Source: JBCBEX01 sp038528235 (GTDB lineage: Bacteria; Bacteroidota; Rhodothermia; Rhodothermales; Rubricoccaceae). Taken from it: a stretch of 33,491 nt of DNA. The DNA is taken from positions 1 to 33,491 of the forward strand of contig JBCBEX010000050.1 in the NCBI GenBank assembly GCA_038528235.1, written 5' to 3'. Both the position numbers and the translations under genes were made by a program. The notes under the pieces were generated by a model. The model was not told the origin of the DNA. It saw only the letters and a program-made list of their open reading frames with translations, and made no database searches. Positions 1-8,907 of this stretch are shown here, piece after piece. Positions within the stretch are counted from its first letter, which is position 1, and each line of letters starts with the position of its first letter.

Positions 1-1
1 C

Positions 2-1942
2 GTGATCGCCGAGCGCACGGCTGCGCGCATGCTGGCGCTCGCCGGCGAGCGCAGTGCCACGTTCCCCATCCTTGGCGCCCTCGGCGATCAGCCGCTCGAC
101 GAGCGAGCCCTGGGCGCGCTGATCCAACGCAGCTACGTGAACGTCGAGCCCGCCGGCCTCGATGTCGACGCCGTGCGCGTCTCGGCAAAGGGCGGGACGG
201 CGGAGGAGGCGCACCTCCTGGCGCAGTTCTACATGGAGGAATACCAGCGCCGTTCGCGCGAGACGAGCCGCGAATACATCGAGCGCACCCGCTCCTTCCT
301 CGCCGACCAGCGCGACCAGCGGGAGGCCGAACTCGCTACGCTCGAAGACGAACTCAGCAGCTACCGCCGCCAGCGTGGCGCCGTAGACCTCGGTGCCCAG
401 GCCCAGCAGCTGATCCAGCAGGTGGCTTCCCTCGAAGCACAGCTCGACCGGGCCCGCGTCAACGTGTCGATGCGAGAGCAGTCGCTCCGCGCGTTGGAGC
501 AGGAACTTGCCGAGTTGCAGCCGCGCCTGACGCAGCGCATCGCTTCGGGCGTGCAGGGCGAGCTGCGCGAGACCGAGGCACAGATCACGGAGTTGGAGCG
601 CGTCCTCAACAACATCTACGTGCAGCAGCCGATGCTGCGCTCGAATCCGTCGCTCAACCCGGATGTTGCTCGCTACGAGGCGCAGCTCACGGGCCTGCGA
701 GCACGCCGCGCGCAGCTCTCGGAGCAATTCGTCGACGAGGTCGTCCAGGCGGGCGGGGTCGATCCGACGTCCCAGACCGGCGAGGTCTACGTCACGAGCC
801 TCAACCAGCGCATTAGCCAGGAGCGCGTCGCGCTCGAAGGGGCGCGGGCCGAGGTGTCCTCGCTGCGTCAGCGCCTCAGCGAAGAGCGGGGGCAGCTTCT
901 GAGCATCCCGGGCCGTGCCCGCGACGTGGCCGAGCTGGAGCGCGCTCGCGCCGCCGCCGAGCAGAGCTACCAGTACCTCGAAGGGCGTCTCAACGAGGCC
1001 GAAGTTGCCGCGGAGTCGGAGTTTGGCGTGACGCAGGTGGTGCGTGAGCCGCAAGTGCCGCTCAAGCCGTCGCGCCCGAACTGGCCGGTGACGCTGCCGA
1101 TGGCACTCGTGCTCGGTCTTGTGCTCGGTCTCGGCGCTGCGTTTGCCCGCTACCGCACCGACACGACCGTCTACGCCCCCAGCGACCTCGCTGAGTATGG
1201 CTTCTCGGTCCTCGGGGTGGTGCCTCAGGTGAAGGGCGTGAAGGGACAGCAGAGCGGCGTCAACCCGGCGCTCGTCACACTGACTGACCCTTTCGCGCCG
1301 TCGGCTGAGTCGTACCGCCACCTCCAAGCTTCGCTCTATGCCCGCCTCGGCACCGAGGCCGGCCGTACGAACTCGATCGTCGTGACGAGCCCTGAGGTGG
1401 GCTCCGGCAAGTCGGTGACGGCGATCAACCTCGCCATCTCAGCCGCGCAGGCGGGCCTCCGGACGCTCATCGTCGACGCTGACCTGCGCCGTCCGTCCGT
1501 ACACGACTACCTCGGGCTCGGGCCTAACCCGCCGGCGGGCTCGCAGGGCGCGGACATGAACATGGTCTACTGGAATACGAGCGTGCGCAACCTCTTCGCG
1601 CTCACGGTCCGGGAGCCCGTGGATAGCCCTGAACAGCTCTGGAGTGGGGAGGAGGTCTATCGCCTCATCGACCGCTTGAGCGGCACCTTCGACCTCATCA
1701 TTTTCGACGCTCCGCCGGCGCTCGTTGCGGCCGATGCATCGTTCTTCGCTGTCCACACCGACGCCGCGGTGCTTGTGGCTTCAGCAGGGGACACGTCGGG
1801 TGAAGCCCTCACGCAGACGGCGGCCGAGCTCAGCGGTGCGGGCGGCTACATCGCGGGCGTTGTGCTCAACCGCTTCGATCCGAAGCTTGCCGCTGGGTAC
1901 AAGAAGACCTTTGGCTACCGCTACACGACTTCGTACAAGTAG
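2..1942 (+). CDS. Wzc/CpsD-type polysaccharide tyrosine autokinase, 5'-truncated
   Basis: Inner-membrane chain-length regulator fused to a BY-kinase; this family controls polymerisation and export of exopolysaccharide or capsule. The readable part is 646 residues. It has the end of the Wzz-like periplasmic region, long coiled coils at about 95-185 and 270-345, and a second membrane helix at about 360-382 preceded by a Pro-rich VPLKPSRPNWP stretch. The cytoplasmic kinase follows: Walker A SPEVGSGKS (463-471), Walker A' LIVDADLRRP (about 488-497) and Walker B LIIFDAPP (about 564-571). The C-terminus carries several tyrosines (YKKTFGYRYTTSYK), as expected for the autophosphorylated tail. The first membrane helix is missing, so the gene starts upstream of the window and the GTG at base 2 is probably internal. 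It is followed after 140 bases by an SLBB export protein, the usual partner. Family assignment is firm; the polymer is unknown. Confidence 0.93.
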   Translation: MIAERTAARMLALAGERSATFPILGALGDQPLDERALGALIQRSYVNVEPAGLDVDAVRVSAKGGTAEEAHLLAQFYMEEYQRRSRETSREYIERTRSFLADQRDQREAELATLEDELSSYRRQRGAVDLGAQAQQLIQQVASLEAQLDRARVNVSMREQSLRALEQELAELQPRLTQRIASGVQGELRETEAQITELERVLNNIYVQQPMLRSNPSLNPDVARYEAQLTGLRARRAQLSEQFVDEVVQAGGVDPTSQTGEVYVTSLNQRISQERVALEGARAEVSSLRQRLSEERGQLLSIPGRARDVAELERARAAAEQSYQYLEGRLNEAEVAAESEFGVTQVVREPQVPLKPSRPNWPVTLPMALVLGLVLGLGAAFARYRTDTTVYAPSDLAEYGFSVLGVVPQVKGVKGQQSGVNPALVTLTDPFAPSAESYRHLQASLYARLGTEAGRTNSIVVTSPEVGSGKSVTAINLAISAAQAGLRTLIVDADLRRPSVHDYLGLGPNPPAGSQGADMNMVYWNTSVRNLFALTVREPVDSPEQLWSGEEVYRLIDRLSGTFDLIIFDAPPALVAADASFFAVHTDAAVLVASAGDTSGEALTQTAAELSGAGGYIAGVVLNRFDPKLAAGYKKTFGYRYTTSYK

Positions 1943-2082
1943 GCAACCGCTCGCAAGCGAGAATGTCGCTGCGGTGTCCGCTTCGTCGATTCCACGCGGC
2001 GTTCAGGAACGTCTTTTGAGAGACTCCGCAGGGGCTTGCCGCCGCACGCCATGCTGACCGTTTTCTCCATCCGCCCAGAACC

Positions 2083-2709
2083 ATGACTTACTCCATCCGC
2101 CTCTTTGCCGTAGTGGCAGCGTTCGCCCTGTTCAGCAGCGGGGCGATGGCGCAGCAGACGCCCCCCGGCAGCCTCCCGCCGCAGACGACGCCCGAGCAGC
2201 GCTATCCGCAGGGAGCACCGGCGCCGGTACCGGCGCAGACGAGTCCGGCGCAAGGCGGTGCGGCCGATCCGGGCCAGTACGGTCGCGTGGAGCGCACCAA
2301 CTCGAACGTGCGCAACTACTTCTTCTTCACGCAGCCCGGCGAGCCTACCATCCAGGTCTACGTGGTTGGCGCCGTGGTGAATCCCGGGCTCTACGAAGTG
2401 GGACCCGGCATGGACCTCGGTCGCTTGCTTGCGCTGTCGGGCGGCCCACAACTGACGACACAACAGGCCGAGCGTCGTCGGAAGACCACCGTGAAGCTTT
2501 TCCGGCCGACCTCTGGCAACCGTCCGGTCTTCGAGGAGGACTTGAACGACTCCTTCACCGACACACGCTCCTACCCGCTGCTCCGGGAGGGCGACACGCT
2601 CTTGGTCGAAACGATCGAGAAGCAGCGGTATGGCTGGCGCGACCTCTTGGCTGTAGGCGGGGCCTTAGGCGGGATCGCCTTCTTCATCGATGCGATCCGA
2701 GGCAACTAA
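2083..2709 (+). CDS. SLBB-domain polysaccharide export protein
   Basis: Probable periplasmic or envelope partner of the upstream autokinase in polysaccharide export. The 208-aa product has a Sec signal peptide (about residues 1-23, ending AMAQQ), then a Pro/Gln-rich linker to about residue 65. A SLBB-like beta-grasp region follows at about 90-178, with the motif VVGAVVNPGLYEV and the typical LLALSGGP turn. A hydrophobic helix near the C-terminus (about 187-205) could be a membrane anchor. Classical Wza-type proteins are longer and begin with a Poly_export domain, which is not visible here. This is therefore a short SLBB-only form, and a separate outer-membrane pore may be encoded elsewhere. 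The ATG at 2083 directly precedes the signal peptide, so the start is well supported. Confidence 0.85.
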   Translation: MTYSIRLFAVVAAFALFSSGAMAQQTPPGSLPPQTTPEQRYPQGAPAPVPAQTSPAQGGAADPGQYGRVERTNSNVRNYFFFTQPGEPTIQVYVVGAVVNPGLYEVGPGMDLGRLLALSGGPQLTTQQAERRRKTTVKLFRPTSGNRPVFEEDLNDSFTDTRSYPLLREGDTLLVETIEKQRYGWRDLLAVGGALGGIAFFIDAIRGN

Positions 2710-2775
2710 GCGTTGTCCCCGTCTTGAGTCGGACGTACATCCTCGCTCACACCACTACGCGACGACCCGGACCAC

Positions 2776-4272
2776 GTGGCACGTCCAACTGACCCGGATC
2801 TCGCACCAGCCACGAACGACCTTCGTTCAGATGGCCCAGGTCTAGAGGGCTCAGGTCCGGAGCGGTCAGGTCCTGCGGGCGAGGCCACGACCGCCCGTCA
2901 GTGGATGGGGCGAGGGGCATGGACCATCCTGGACCAAGCGCTCTTCGCCGGGTCCAACTTCCTGCTCAACATCTGGCTAGCGCGGACGCTCGCCCCCGCC
3001 GAGTACGGCATCTACACGATGGTCGGCTATGCGGGCTTCCTGCTCGCGGCGGTCGTCCACACCGGGTTCATCACGGAGCCACAATTGGTGTTCGGAGCCG
3101 GTCGCTTCAAGGCAGCACCGCGCACGTACCTCAGGGCACTCCTCGTAGGGCACAGTGTATTCTCGGTCGGGATCGCCGTGGCCTATCTCATCGCGGGAGG
3201 CGTTGCGCTCGCGTTGGGACAGCAGGTCATGGGGAGGGCGTGCCTGATCATGGCTGGGGCGCAGGGCGCGATCCTTACGATGTGGATCATGCGGCGCGCG
3301 TGCTACACGCAGTTCCGGCCGTTCGTGGCTGTGACGGGTGGCCTGATCTACCTAGGTGTGGTGCTGGGCGGGTTGTTTGTCGAAGAGTGGGTTTGGGGAC
3401 ATCTGACGGTCGAGGTTGCGCTTGGCCTGATCGGGCTGGCGAGCGTAGCCGCAGCCATCTGGATCTACGTGCGCCTCGACTTGCCCGAGCGAGAACCGCC
3501 GCCGGCTGGCTTCCGCGCCGAAGTGCGCAAACAGCACACGGACTACGGTCGCTGGGCCGCCCCAACGGGCCTGATGGAGATGGGGCATGGGCTGCTGCCC
3601 TTCCTGCTCGTCCCAATCTGGGGAGGTCTTGAGGCGGCAGGGGCGCTCCGAGCGCTCTTCAACTTGATCTTGCCGATGATCCACATCTACGGGGCGCTCG
3701 GCGACCTGCTCATGCCGACGTTCGTGCAGGCCAACGAACGGGGCACGCTGCGCCGTACCCTCGCCATCGCGATGGGCGGCCTTGTCGCGGCCGCGTGTGT
3801 AAACTGGGTCCTGCTCGGCGTCTTCGGCGCCGACCTCATCGTGCTGCTGTACGACGGGCAGTACCTCCAGTACGCTTCGCTGTGTTGGCTGTTGGGTGCG
3901 CTGCCTGTGATCGGCACGGTCGTGGCTGTGCTGCTGGCACTGCTCCGCGCGATGGAGCGGCCGCGCATCGTCTTCCAGGCCCGTGCCGTCGCGGCGGCGA
4001 TGGCGGCGACGGTGGGCGTCGCGCTGATCTACAAGTTTGCGGTCACGGGCGCCATCGCCTCCAGCCAGCTTGCGCTCGGCACCGAGACCGTATTCATGAT
4101 GGTGGCGGCGTGGAGCATCTGGCAGCAGGCGCGCCCGGGAGGACCTCCGCAGATCGCGCACGCTGGCGACGGCGGGCCTCGCCGCCTGCGGGAGCCTGGC
4201 GCGGATTCGGGGATGTCGGCAGATTCGGCGCTCCGCCCGACCCTCTCTGTTCCGTCTAACGACCGCTCCTGA
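2776..4272 (+). CDS. Wzx-like oligosaccharide flippase
   Basis: Multi-pass membrane protein of the polysaccharide-transporter (MOP/Wzx) superfamily, which flips lipid-linked oligosaccharides across the inner membrane. The 498-aa frame is hydrophobic throughout, with about 12 membrane segments. The conserved beginning is at about residue 45 (GRGAWTILDQALFAGSNFLL, then LARTLAPAEYGIYTM), typical of the family. The open frame starts at GTG 2776, but residues 1-43 are Pro/Gly-rich and encoded partly by a 15-bp imperfect repeat. The ATG at 2905 is therefore an equally plausible start. The C-terminal 45 residues are also polar and unconserved-looking. It lies 66 bases after the SLBB gene and 23 bases before the polymerase/ligase gene, so all are probably co-transcribed. 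Confidence 0.85.
   Translation: MARPTDPDLAPATNDLRSDGPGLEGSGPERSGPAGEATTARQWMGRGAWTILDQALFAGSNFLLNIWLARTLAPAEYGIYTMVGYAGFLLAAVVHTGFITEPQLVFGAGRFKAAPRTYLRALLVGHSVFSVGIAVAYLIAGGVALALGQQVMGRACLIMAGAQGAILTMWIMRRACYTQFRPFVAVTGGLIYLGVVLGGLFVEEWVWGHLTVEVALGLIGLASVAAAIWIYVRLDLPEREPPPAGFRAEVRKQHTDYGRWAAPTGLMEMGHGLLPFLLVPIWGGLEAAGALRALFNLILPMIHIYGALGDLLMPTFVQANERGTLRRTLAIAMGGLVAAACVNWVLLGVFGADLIVLLYDGQYLQYASLCWLLGALPVIGTVVAVLLALLRAMERPRIVFQARAVAAAMAATVGVALIYKFAVTGAIASSQLALGTETVFMMVAAWSIWQQARPGGPPQIAHAGDGGPRRLREPGADSGMSADSALRPTLSVPSNDRS
2836..2880 (+). repeat. Three imperfect 15-bp tandem repeats
   Basis: Three consecutive 15-base units at 2836-2850, 2851-2865 and 2866-2880 share a cAGGTC core. They encode PGLEG/SGPER/SGPAG in the N-terminal extension of the flippase frame. 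They lie before the conserved part of the protein, which weakens the case that this extension is functional. Confidence 0.6.
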
Positions 4273-4295
4273 TAAATCCAGACTTCGACGTTTCG

Positions 4296-5924
4296 ATGTC
4301 GCATCAACCACCCGCTTCGTCGTCCTCGCTCCGCGCCGCTCGTGCGGCCGCGCAGCACGCTCATTTCGCGCGTGTGGCGGCGCACCGCAAGCCTGGCCAA
4401 AGCCTTGCCGATCGGTACCTCGTGCTGCTGTGCTTCACCCTCATCGGGCTCGCGCTCTTCGCACGAGGGTTCGCCTACTGGGGGGTGCCGCCGCTCTTCA
4501 TCTCGGAGCTTACCCTGGTGTTGGGTGTAGCCGCCATGATGGCAGGGGGCGCGCTGCGACCTTTGTTCACGCTGCCGGTCGTGTGGGTGCTCGTCGCCTT
4601 CATCGCGCTGGCGGGCGTGCGCACGTTGCCGAATCTGGGGCTCTATGGCATCGACGCGCCCCGCGACTTTATGCAGGTCGGCTATGCGGCCTTCGCATTC
4701 GTCGCAGGCTCGCTGGTGCTGGCGCAGCCGGAGCGGCTGAAGGTGTTGCTCCGGCGGTACCAAGGCTTCGTCGTGGTGATGCTCACCACGGTGTGGATCG
4801 TCTACATCGCGTTCAAGTTTGGCTTCGACTCGCTGCCCAACCTCCCGTGGACCGACAACGCCAAGATCTTCGAAGCCAAAGGTGGCGATCTCATGGTGCA
4901 CCTGGCGGGCATCACGGCCTTCTTGTTGCTTGGCATGCGCAAGGTGCCAATGTGGCTGGCTGTAGCGCTCGTCATCAACTTTCTGCTCATCGTGGTGAGC
5001 AACCGCGGCGGGATGGTGGCCTACTTCCTCGCGGTTGGCTTTGTCCTGTTTCTCCGGCCCGGTACCTTCCAGCGGGGGCAGATCTCTCGGTTTGCCTACG
5101 TCGGCATCCTGTGCATCATCCTCGGTCTGTTCCTCGGGCCGGTGGGGAGCAAGATCCACGGCGGGACGCGCGCGGTGTCGGTGGAGCAACTCTTCGAGAA
5201 CATCAAGAGCATCGTTGGCAAGAGCGACTCCGCCTCGCTTCAGGGTACCGTCTCATGGCGGCTTGAATGGTGGGAAGAGATCTACAACTACACCGTCCTC
5301 GGTCCCTACTTCATGACCGGGAAGGGCTTCGGGCCGAACCTTGCCAAAGAGGACGGTTTCCTAGTCGAGCGCACGCTGAGAAGCCCGCACAACGGACACA
5401 TGACCATCCTCGCACGCATGGGCGTGCCAGGCGCCGCGCTGTGGGTCGCGCTCAACCTGATGTGGTTCTTCAGCATGCTCGCCGTCTGGTGGAAGGCCCG
5501 TGCGTTCGGGAAGCCGCGATGGATGGCCGTCTCTGCATTCTTGATCACCTATTTCATCGCAACCAACATCAACGCCTCCTTCGATGTCTACTTCGAAGGG
5601 CCCATGGGCGGTGTTTGGTACTGGACCGTCTTTGGTCTAGGTCTTGCGGTCATGTGGCTCTTCCGGCACCAGCCCTCCTTGCTCGATGACGACACCCGCC
5701 TCACCGTCCGTGGCTCAGCCGCCGGTACGACTGTCCCGACCGCCTATGTCACCCACGCCCATGCCCCCGCCGCGCCGGTCGTCCGTGCTGGGGCGCCCGG
5801 CACGGGTGCTGGTGGTGCACAACTTCTACCAGCAGCCCGGCGGGGAGGACCAGGTCTTTCGCGCCGAGGTCCGGCTGCTGGAGGGGATGGGGCATGCGGT
5901 CGAGACGCACACGGTCCACAATGA
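4296..5924 (+). CDS. O-antigen polymerase/ligase-like membrane protein (Wzy/WaaL type)
   Basis: Polytopic inner-membrane protein of the O-antigen ligase family, expected to polymerise repeat units or transfer them to an acceptor on the periplasmic face. The 542-aa product has about ten membrane segments between residues 45 and 460. The large periplasmic loop carries the family signature around residues 345-380 (GKGFGPN, then SPHNGHMTILARMGVPGAALW); its histidines are the usual functional positions. The last membrane segment ends near residue 455 (GLGLAVMWLFRHQ). The remaining 85 residues are low-complexity Ala/Gly/Pro and run 179 bases into the next gene in another frame. This tail may be non-functional read-on. 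Wzy and WaaL cannot be told apart from sequence alone. Confidence 0.85.
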   Translation: MSHQPPASSSSLRAARAAAQHAHFARVAAHRKPGQSLADRYLVLLCFTLIGLALFARGFAYWGVPPLFISELTLVLGVAAMMAGGALRPLFTLPVVWVLVAFIALAGVRTLPNLGLYGIDAPRDFMQVGYAAFAFVAGSLVLAQPERLKVLLRRYQGFVVVMLTTVWIVYIAFKFGFDSLPNLPWTDNAKIFEAKGGDLMVHLAGITAFLLLGMRKVPMWLAVALVINFLLIVVSNRGGMVAYFLAVGFVLFLRPGTFQRGQISRFAYVGILCIILGLFLGPVGSKIHGGTRAVSVEQLFENIKSIVGKSDSASLQGTVSWRLEWWEEIYNYTVLGPYFMTGKGFGPNLAKEDGFLVERTLRSPHNGHMTILARMGVPGAALWVALNLMWFFSMLAVWWKARAFGKPRWMAVSAFLITYFIATNINASFDVYFEGPMGGVWYWTVFGLGLAVMWLFRHQPSLLDDDTRLTVRGSAAGTTVPTAYVTHAHAPAAPVVRAGAPGTGAGGAQLLPAARRGGPGLSRRGPAAGGDGACGRDAHGPQ

Positions 5925-6978
5925 CGATGTCCGCGATCTGAGCCGCGCCGGGCTGGTTGCGCGGACAGTCTGGAGCCGCGAGGCACACGATGCCATCGAG
6001 CGCATCGTCCGCAAGGCCGAGATCGATGTTGTCCACTTTCACAACACGCTCCCGCTTGTCTCGCCCGCGGCCTATCACGCGGCGCGCAAGTCTGGCGCGG
6101 CCGTCGTGCAATCGCTCCACAACTACCGGCTCCACTGCCCTGGGGCGCTCTACTTCCGCGACGGTCAGGTCTGCGAGCTATGCTTGGGCAAAACCTTTGC
6201 CTGGCCAGGTGTCCGCCACGGCTGCTACCGGGGGTCGAAAGCGGCGACCGCGGCCGTGGCTACCATGACAGCCGCGCACCGCGTGCTGGGAACATGGACG
6301 CGCAGCATCGACCGCTACATCGCCATGACTGACTTCGCCCACGCGAAGTTTGTCGAGGGCGGGTTGCCCGCCGAGAAGCTCGCGATGAAGCCCAATTTTC
6401 TCGCCGACGATCCAGGCGCGGGTGCTGGCGAGGGTGGCTATGCGCTGTTCGTAGGGCGGCTGTCGCCCGAGAAAGGCATCGACCTGATTCTCGACGCTTG
6501 GACGCGGCATGCCCCTTCGATGCCGCTGCGCATCGCTGGAGACGGCCCGCGCGCCGAGGCGGTGCAGGCCGCGGCGGACGCCCACCCGTCGATCACTTGG
6601 GTGGGCCATCAGACGCGCGACGGAGTGATGCAACTGATGAGCGACGCGGCGTTGCTCGTCTTCTCCTCGGAGTGCTACGAAGGCGGCACGCCGATGACGC
6701 TTATCGAGTCGATGGCCAACGGCACGCCCGTGGTGGCGTCCGACCTCGGCGGAACGAAGTCGATGGTGGTAGAAAACGTAGTCGGGACCCGCTTTGCGCC
6801 GGGCGACCCGGCGGCGCTGGCGGCAGCTGTGAAGCGCCTGGCCGAGAACCCGAAGCACCTCGGCGCGCTCCGGAAGACTGCCCGGGCGCAGTACGATGCG
6901 CTCTACACCGCCGAGGCGAACTACCTCCGCCTGGTGGAGATCTACGACGCGGCCCTCGCCACCCGCCGCGCAGCGTGA
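5746..6978 (+). CDS. GT4-family glycosyltransferase
   Basis: Cytoplasmic retaining glycosyltransferase with the GT-B fold, adding a sugar to the lipid-linked repeat unit. The N-terminal acceptor domain begins RVLVVHNFYQQPGGED. The C-terminal Glycos_transf_1 domain begins ALFVGRLSPEKGIDLIL. It includes IAGDGP and an EX7E-like donor motif, CYEGGTPMTLIE, with eight rather than seven residues between the glutamates by my reading. ANGTPVVAS follows. The frame is open from 5644, but the first 34 residues before 5746 show no family similarity. ATG 5746 (410 aa) or ATG 5761 are preferred, and both lie inside the preceding gene. Its stop TGA overlaps the next ATG (TGATG), indicating translational coupling to the beta-helix gene. 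Confidence 0.88.
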   Translation: MSPTPMPPPRRSSVLGRPARVLVVHNFYQQPGGEDQVFRAEVRLLEGMGHAVETHTVHNDDVRDLSRAGLVARTVWSREAHDAIERIVRKAEIDVVHFHNTLPLVSPAAYHAARKSGAAVVQSLHNYRLHCPGALYFRDGQVCELCLGKTFAWPGVRHGCYRGSKAATAAVATMTAAHRVLGTWTRSIDRYIAMTDFAHAKFVEGGLPAEKLAMKPNFLADDPGAGAGEGGYALFVGRLSPEKGIDLILDAWTRHAPSMPLRIAGDGPRAEAVQAAADAHPSITWVGHQTRDGVMQLMSDAALLVFSSECYEGGTPMTLIESMANGTPVVASDLGGTKSMVVENVVGTRFAPGDPAALAAAVKRLAENPKHLGALRKTARAQYDALYTAEANYLRLVEIYDAALATRRAA

Positions 6979-8849
6979 TGCACCAGCTTCGACTGCTGCT
7001 CATCGCTGGCGCCCTGCTCGTCTGGAGCGCGGCGTCTGCGTGCGCCGAGGCGCCGCAAGCCACGGCCACGAGCGCGATGCCTGTGGCGGCAGTCGAGGCC
7101 GCGAGCGCTACCACGACATACGCATGCCCCGCTGGGCAGGTGCACGACGTGACGGAGCGCTGTCAGCCAGCCGAGCGCGTCTACGCCCCCAACGGTCGGG
7201 TTTTCTGGGTCGATCAGCGCCACCCGACGGCCAGCGATGCCAACCCGGGGACCCGCGAGGCGCCGTGGCGCAGCATCGGGCGTGCCACCGGGCGCGGCGT
7301 CATGCGTCCCGGCGATGCCGTGCTGATCCGTGCGGGCGTCTACCGCGAGTTCGTCCGCCCCCAAACGGGCGGAACCAGCGAAGAGGAGCGGATAGCCTAT
7401 GCCGCCTACCCGGGCGACGAGGTCGTGATATCAGGCGCGGTACCCGCCAGCGACGGATGGTCGCGGATCGGCGACGCGTGGGTGCGGCCGTGGACCTACG
7501 GGTCGATGGAGCACTACAGCGATGAGCCTGTGTTCCGCCGCGAAATGCTCATCGTCGATGGCGAGGTGATGCGCGCGGTGCCTGATCGAGCGGCGTTGCG
7601 ACCGGGTTCATTCTGGGTCGAGGGAGCCTCGGAGGATCCGCAATCGATCTGGGCGCGGTTCCCAGGTGACCGGGCGCCAGCGTCATTCCGCAGCATCGAG
7701 GTGGCCGTCGAGCCGCACCTGTTCGCGCCGCTTGGCAGCAACTACTACGCGGAGTGTGGCGACGCCAACATGCCCGGCTGGATTCGCCTTGCGGGCGTCA
7801 CCTTCCGTCACGCTACCAACCGAGCGCAGTGGGGCGTGCTCTGCGCTGGGAGCGTCGGCGGGCTGGTCGAGGACGTGACCGTCGAGTGGACAAACGGCAG
7901 CGGCATCGATCCGGGCGGGCGGCAGCATGTGTTTCGGCGGGTGCGCGCACTCGACAACGGGCAGATCGGCTGGTCGGGGAGCTGCCTGGCTTGTCTGTTC
8001 GAGGACTGCGAGGCGTCGCGCAACAACTGGAAGGGCTACGACCCGTTCTGGGAGGCGGGCGGTGGCAAGTGGAGTCACACCCAGCGCAGCATCTTTCGCC
8101 GCTTCCGCGCGCTCGACAACGACGGTCCCGGACTTTGGCTCGACATCGAGAACTACGACAACGTGATCGAGGGGACGTACGCCGAGGGCAATAGCATAGC
8201 CGGCATCATGCTCGAATACGAGACGCGGCGCACGCTCGTCCAGCACAACGTGGCCGTCGGGACGCGCTGGAACGCTTGGAGCGGGGCCGGGCTGCTCTCG
8301 CAGGCGGCGAGCGAAAACGTGATCGTCCACAACACCTTTGCGGGCAACGAAGGCCACGGCCTCTGGCTCCGGCTCGACCCCGACCGCCGCGCGCCGGACG
8401 GTCGCAACGTGGTCGTGAGCAATGTGATCGTGGGAAACGGGACCCGCGCGCCCGAGGCCTACGAGGTGCAGGTGCGCGGAGAGACGCAGGCTGAGGCCCG
8501 CTCGACGCGCTTCCTTGCCAACGTGTACAGCCCGCATGGGGCAGGGGAGGTGCAGTCGTTCTTTTTCATGCCAACCGGCACCGAAGACTGGGGCGGCGAC
8601 TATCGCGGCAGCGACCTCGCCACCTGGCAGCGCTACACCGGCTCCGACGCAGAGGCGAAGCTGGTGCCGGTGCCTGACGACCTCCAGCCCGTCGCGCGAC
8701 GCTGGGCCGACCTCCCCGCGCGCCTGGGCACCAACCTCGCCCGCCCGCTTCCGCCTGGCACGCCCGCGACGGCCACGGTCCGCCCCTACCCGCACGCAGG
8801 CGCAAACCCCGCCATCGTCCAGTCTGAGCGACTGGCGACTGGCGATTAG
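6978..8849 (+). CDS. Secreted right-handed beta-helix (pectate-lyase-fold) protein
   Basis: Exported 623-aa protein with a signal peptide (about residues 1-24, MHQLRLLLIAGALLVWSAAS then ACAEA). A lipobox-like cysteine is present but weak. After a linker comes a DUF1565-type start, WVDQRHPTASDANPGT then PWRSIGRAT and GDAVLIRAGVYRE, which is characteristic of single-stranded parallel beta-helix proteins. From about residue 250 repeated short strands with Asn turns follow (NVIEGTYAEGNS, ENVIVHNTFAGNEGHGLWL, NVVVSNVIVGN). Family members include polysaccharide lyases, epimerases and depolymerases. Its position in the export locus suggests a role in trimming or modifying the polymer outside the cell (inference). 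No catalytic residues could be assigned. The ATG at 6978 overlaps the glycosyltransferase stop. The stop codon lies inside a heptanucleotide repeat. Confidence 0.85.
   Translation: MHQLRLLLIAGALLVWSAASACAEAPQATATSAMPVAAVEAASATTTYACPAGQVHDVTERCQPAERVYAPNGRVFWVDQRHPTASDANPGTREAPWRSIGRATGRGVMRPGDAVLIRAGVYREFVRPQTGGTSEEERIAYAAYPGDEVVISGAVPASDGWSRIGDAWVRPWTYGSMEHYSDEPVFRREMLIVDGEVMRAVPDRAALRPGSFWVEGASEDPQSIWARFPGDRAPASFRSIEVAVEPHLFAPLGSNYYAECGDANMPGWIRLAGVTFRHATNRAQWGVLCAGSVGGLVEDVTVEWTNGSGIDPGGRQHVFRRVRALDNGQIGWSGSCLACLFEDCEASRNNWKGYDPFWEAGGGKWSHTQRSIFRRFRALDNDGPGLWLDIENYDNVIEGTYAEGNSIAGIMLEYETRRTLVQHNVAVGTRWNAWSGAGLLSQAASENVIVHNTFAGNEGHGLWLRLDPDRRAPDGRNVVVSNVIVGNGTRAPEAYEVQVRGETQAEARSTRFLANVYSPHGAGEVQSFFFMPTGTEDWGGDYRGSDLATWQRYTGSDAEAKLVPVPDDLQPVARRWADLPARLGTNLARPLPPGTPATATVRPYPHAGANPAIVQSERLATGD
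8828..8848 (+). repeat. Heptanucleotide repeat GCGACTG, two exact copies plus one degenerate
   Basis: Units at 8828-8834 and 8835-8841 are identical. 8842-8848 (gcgatta) is a decayed third copy that provides most of the TAG stop of the beta-helix gene. A different heptamer array lies 60 bases downstream. Confidence 0.75.
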
Positions 8850-8907
8850 CGCGGCGACCGACGCGGCGCATTCGCTTGGCACGGCCCTCGAAACCGCGTT
8901 GCTTCTT

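Noticed and set aside
4029..5189. 386-codon minus-strand open frame
   Set aside because: Antisense to the flippase and polymerase genes; Arg/His/Gln-rich composition typical of shadow frames in GC-rich DNA.
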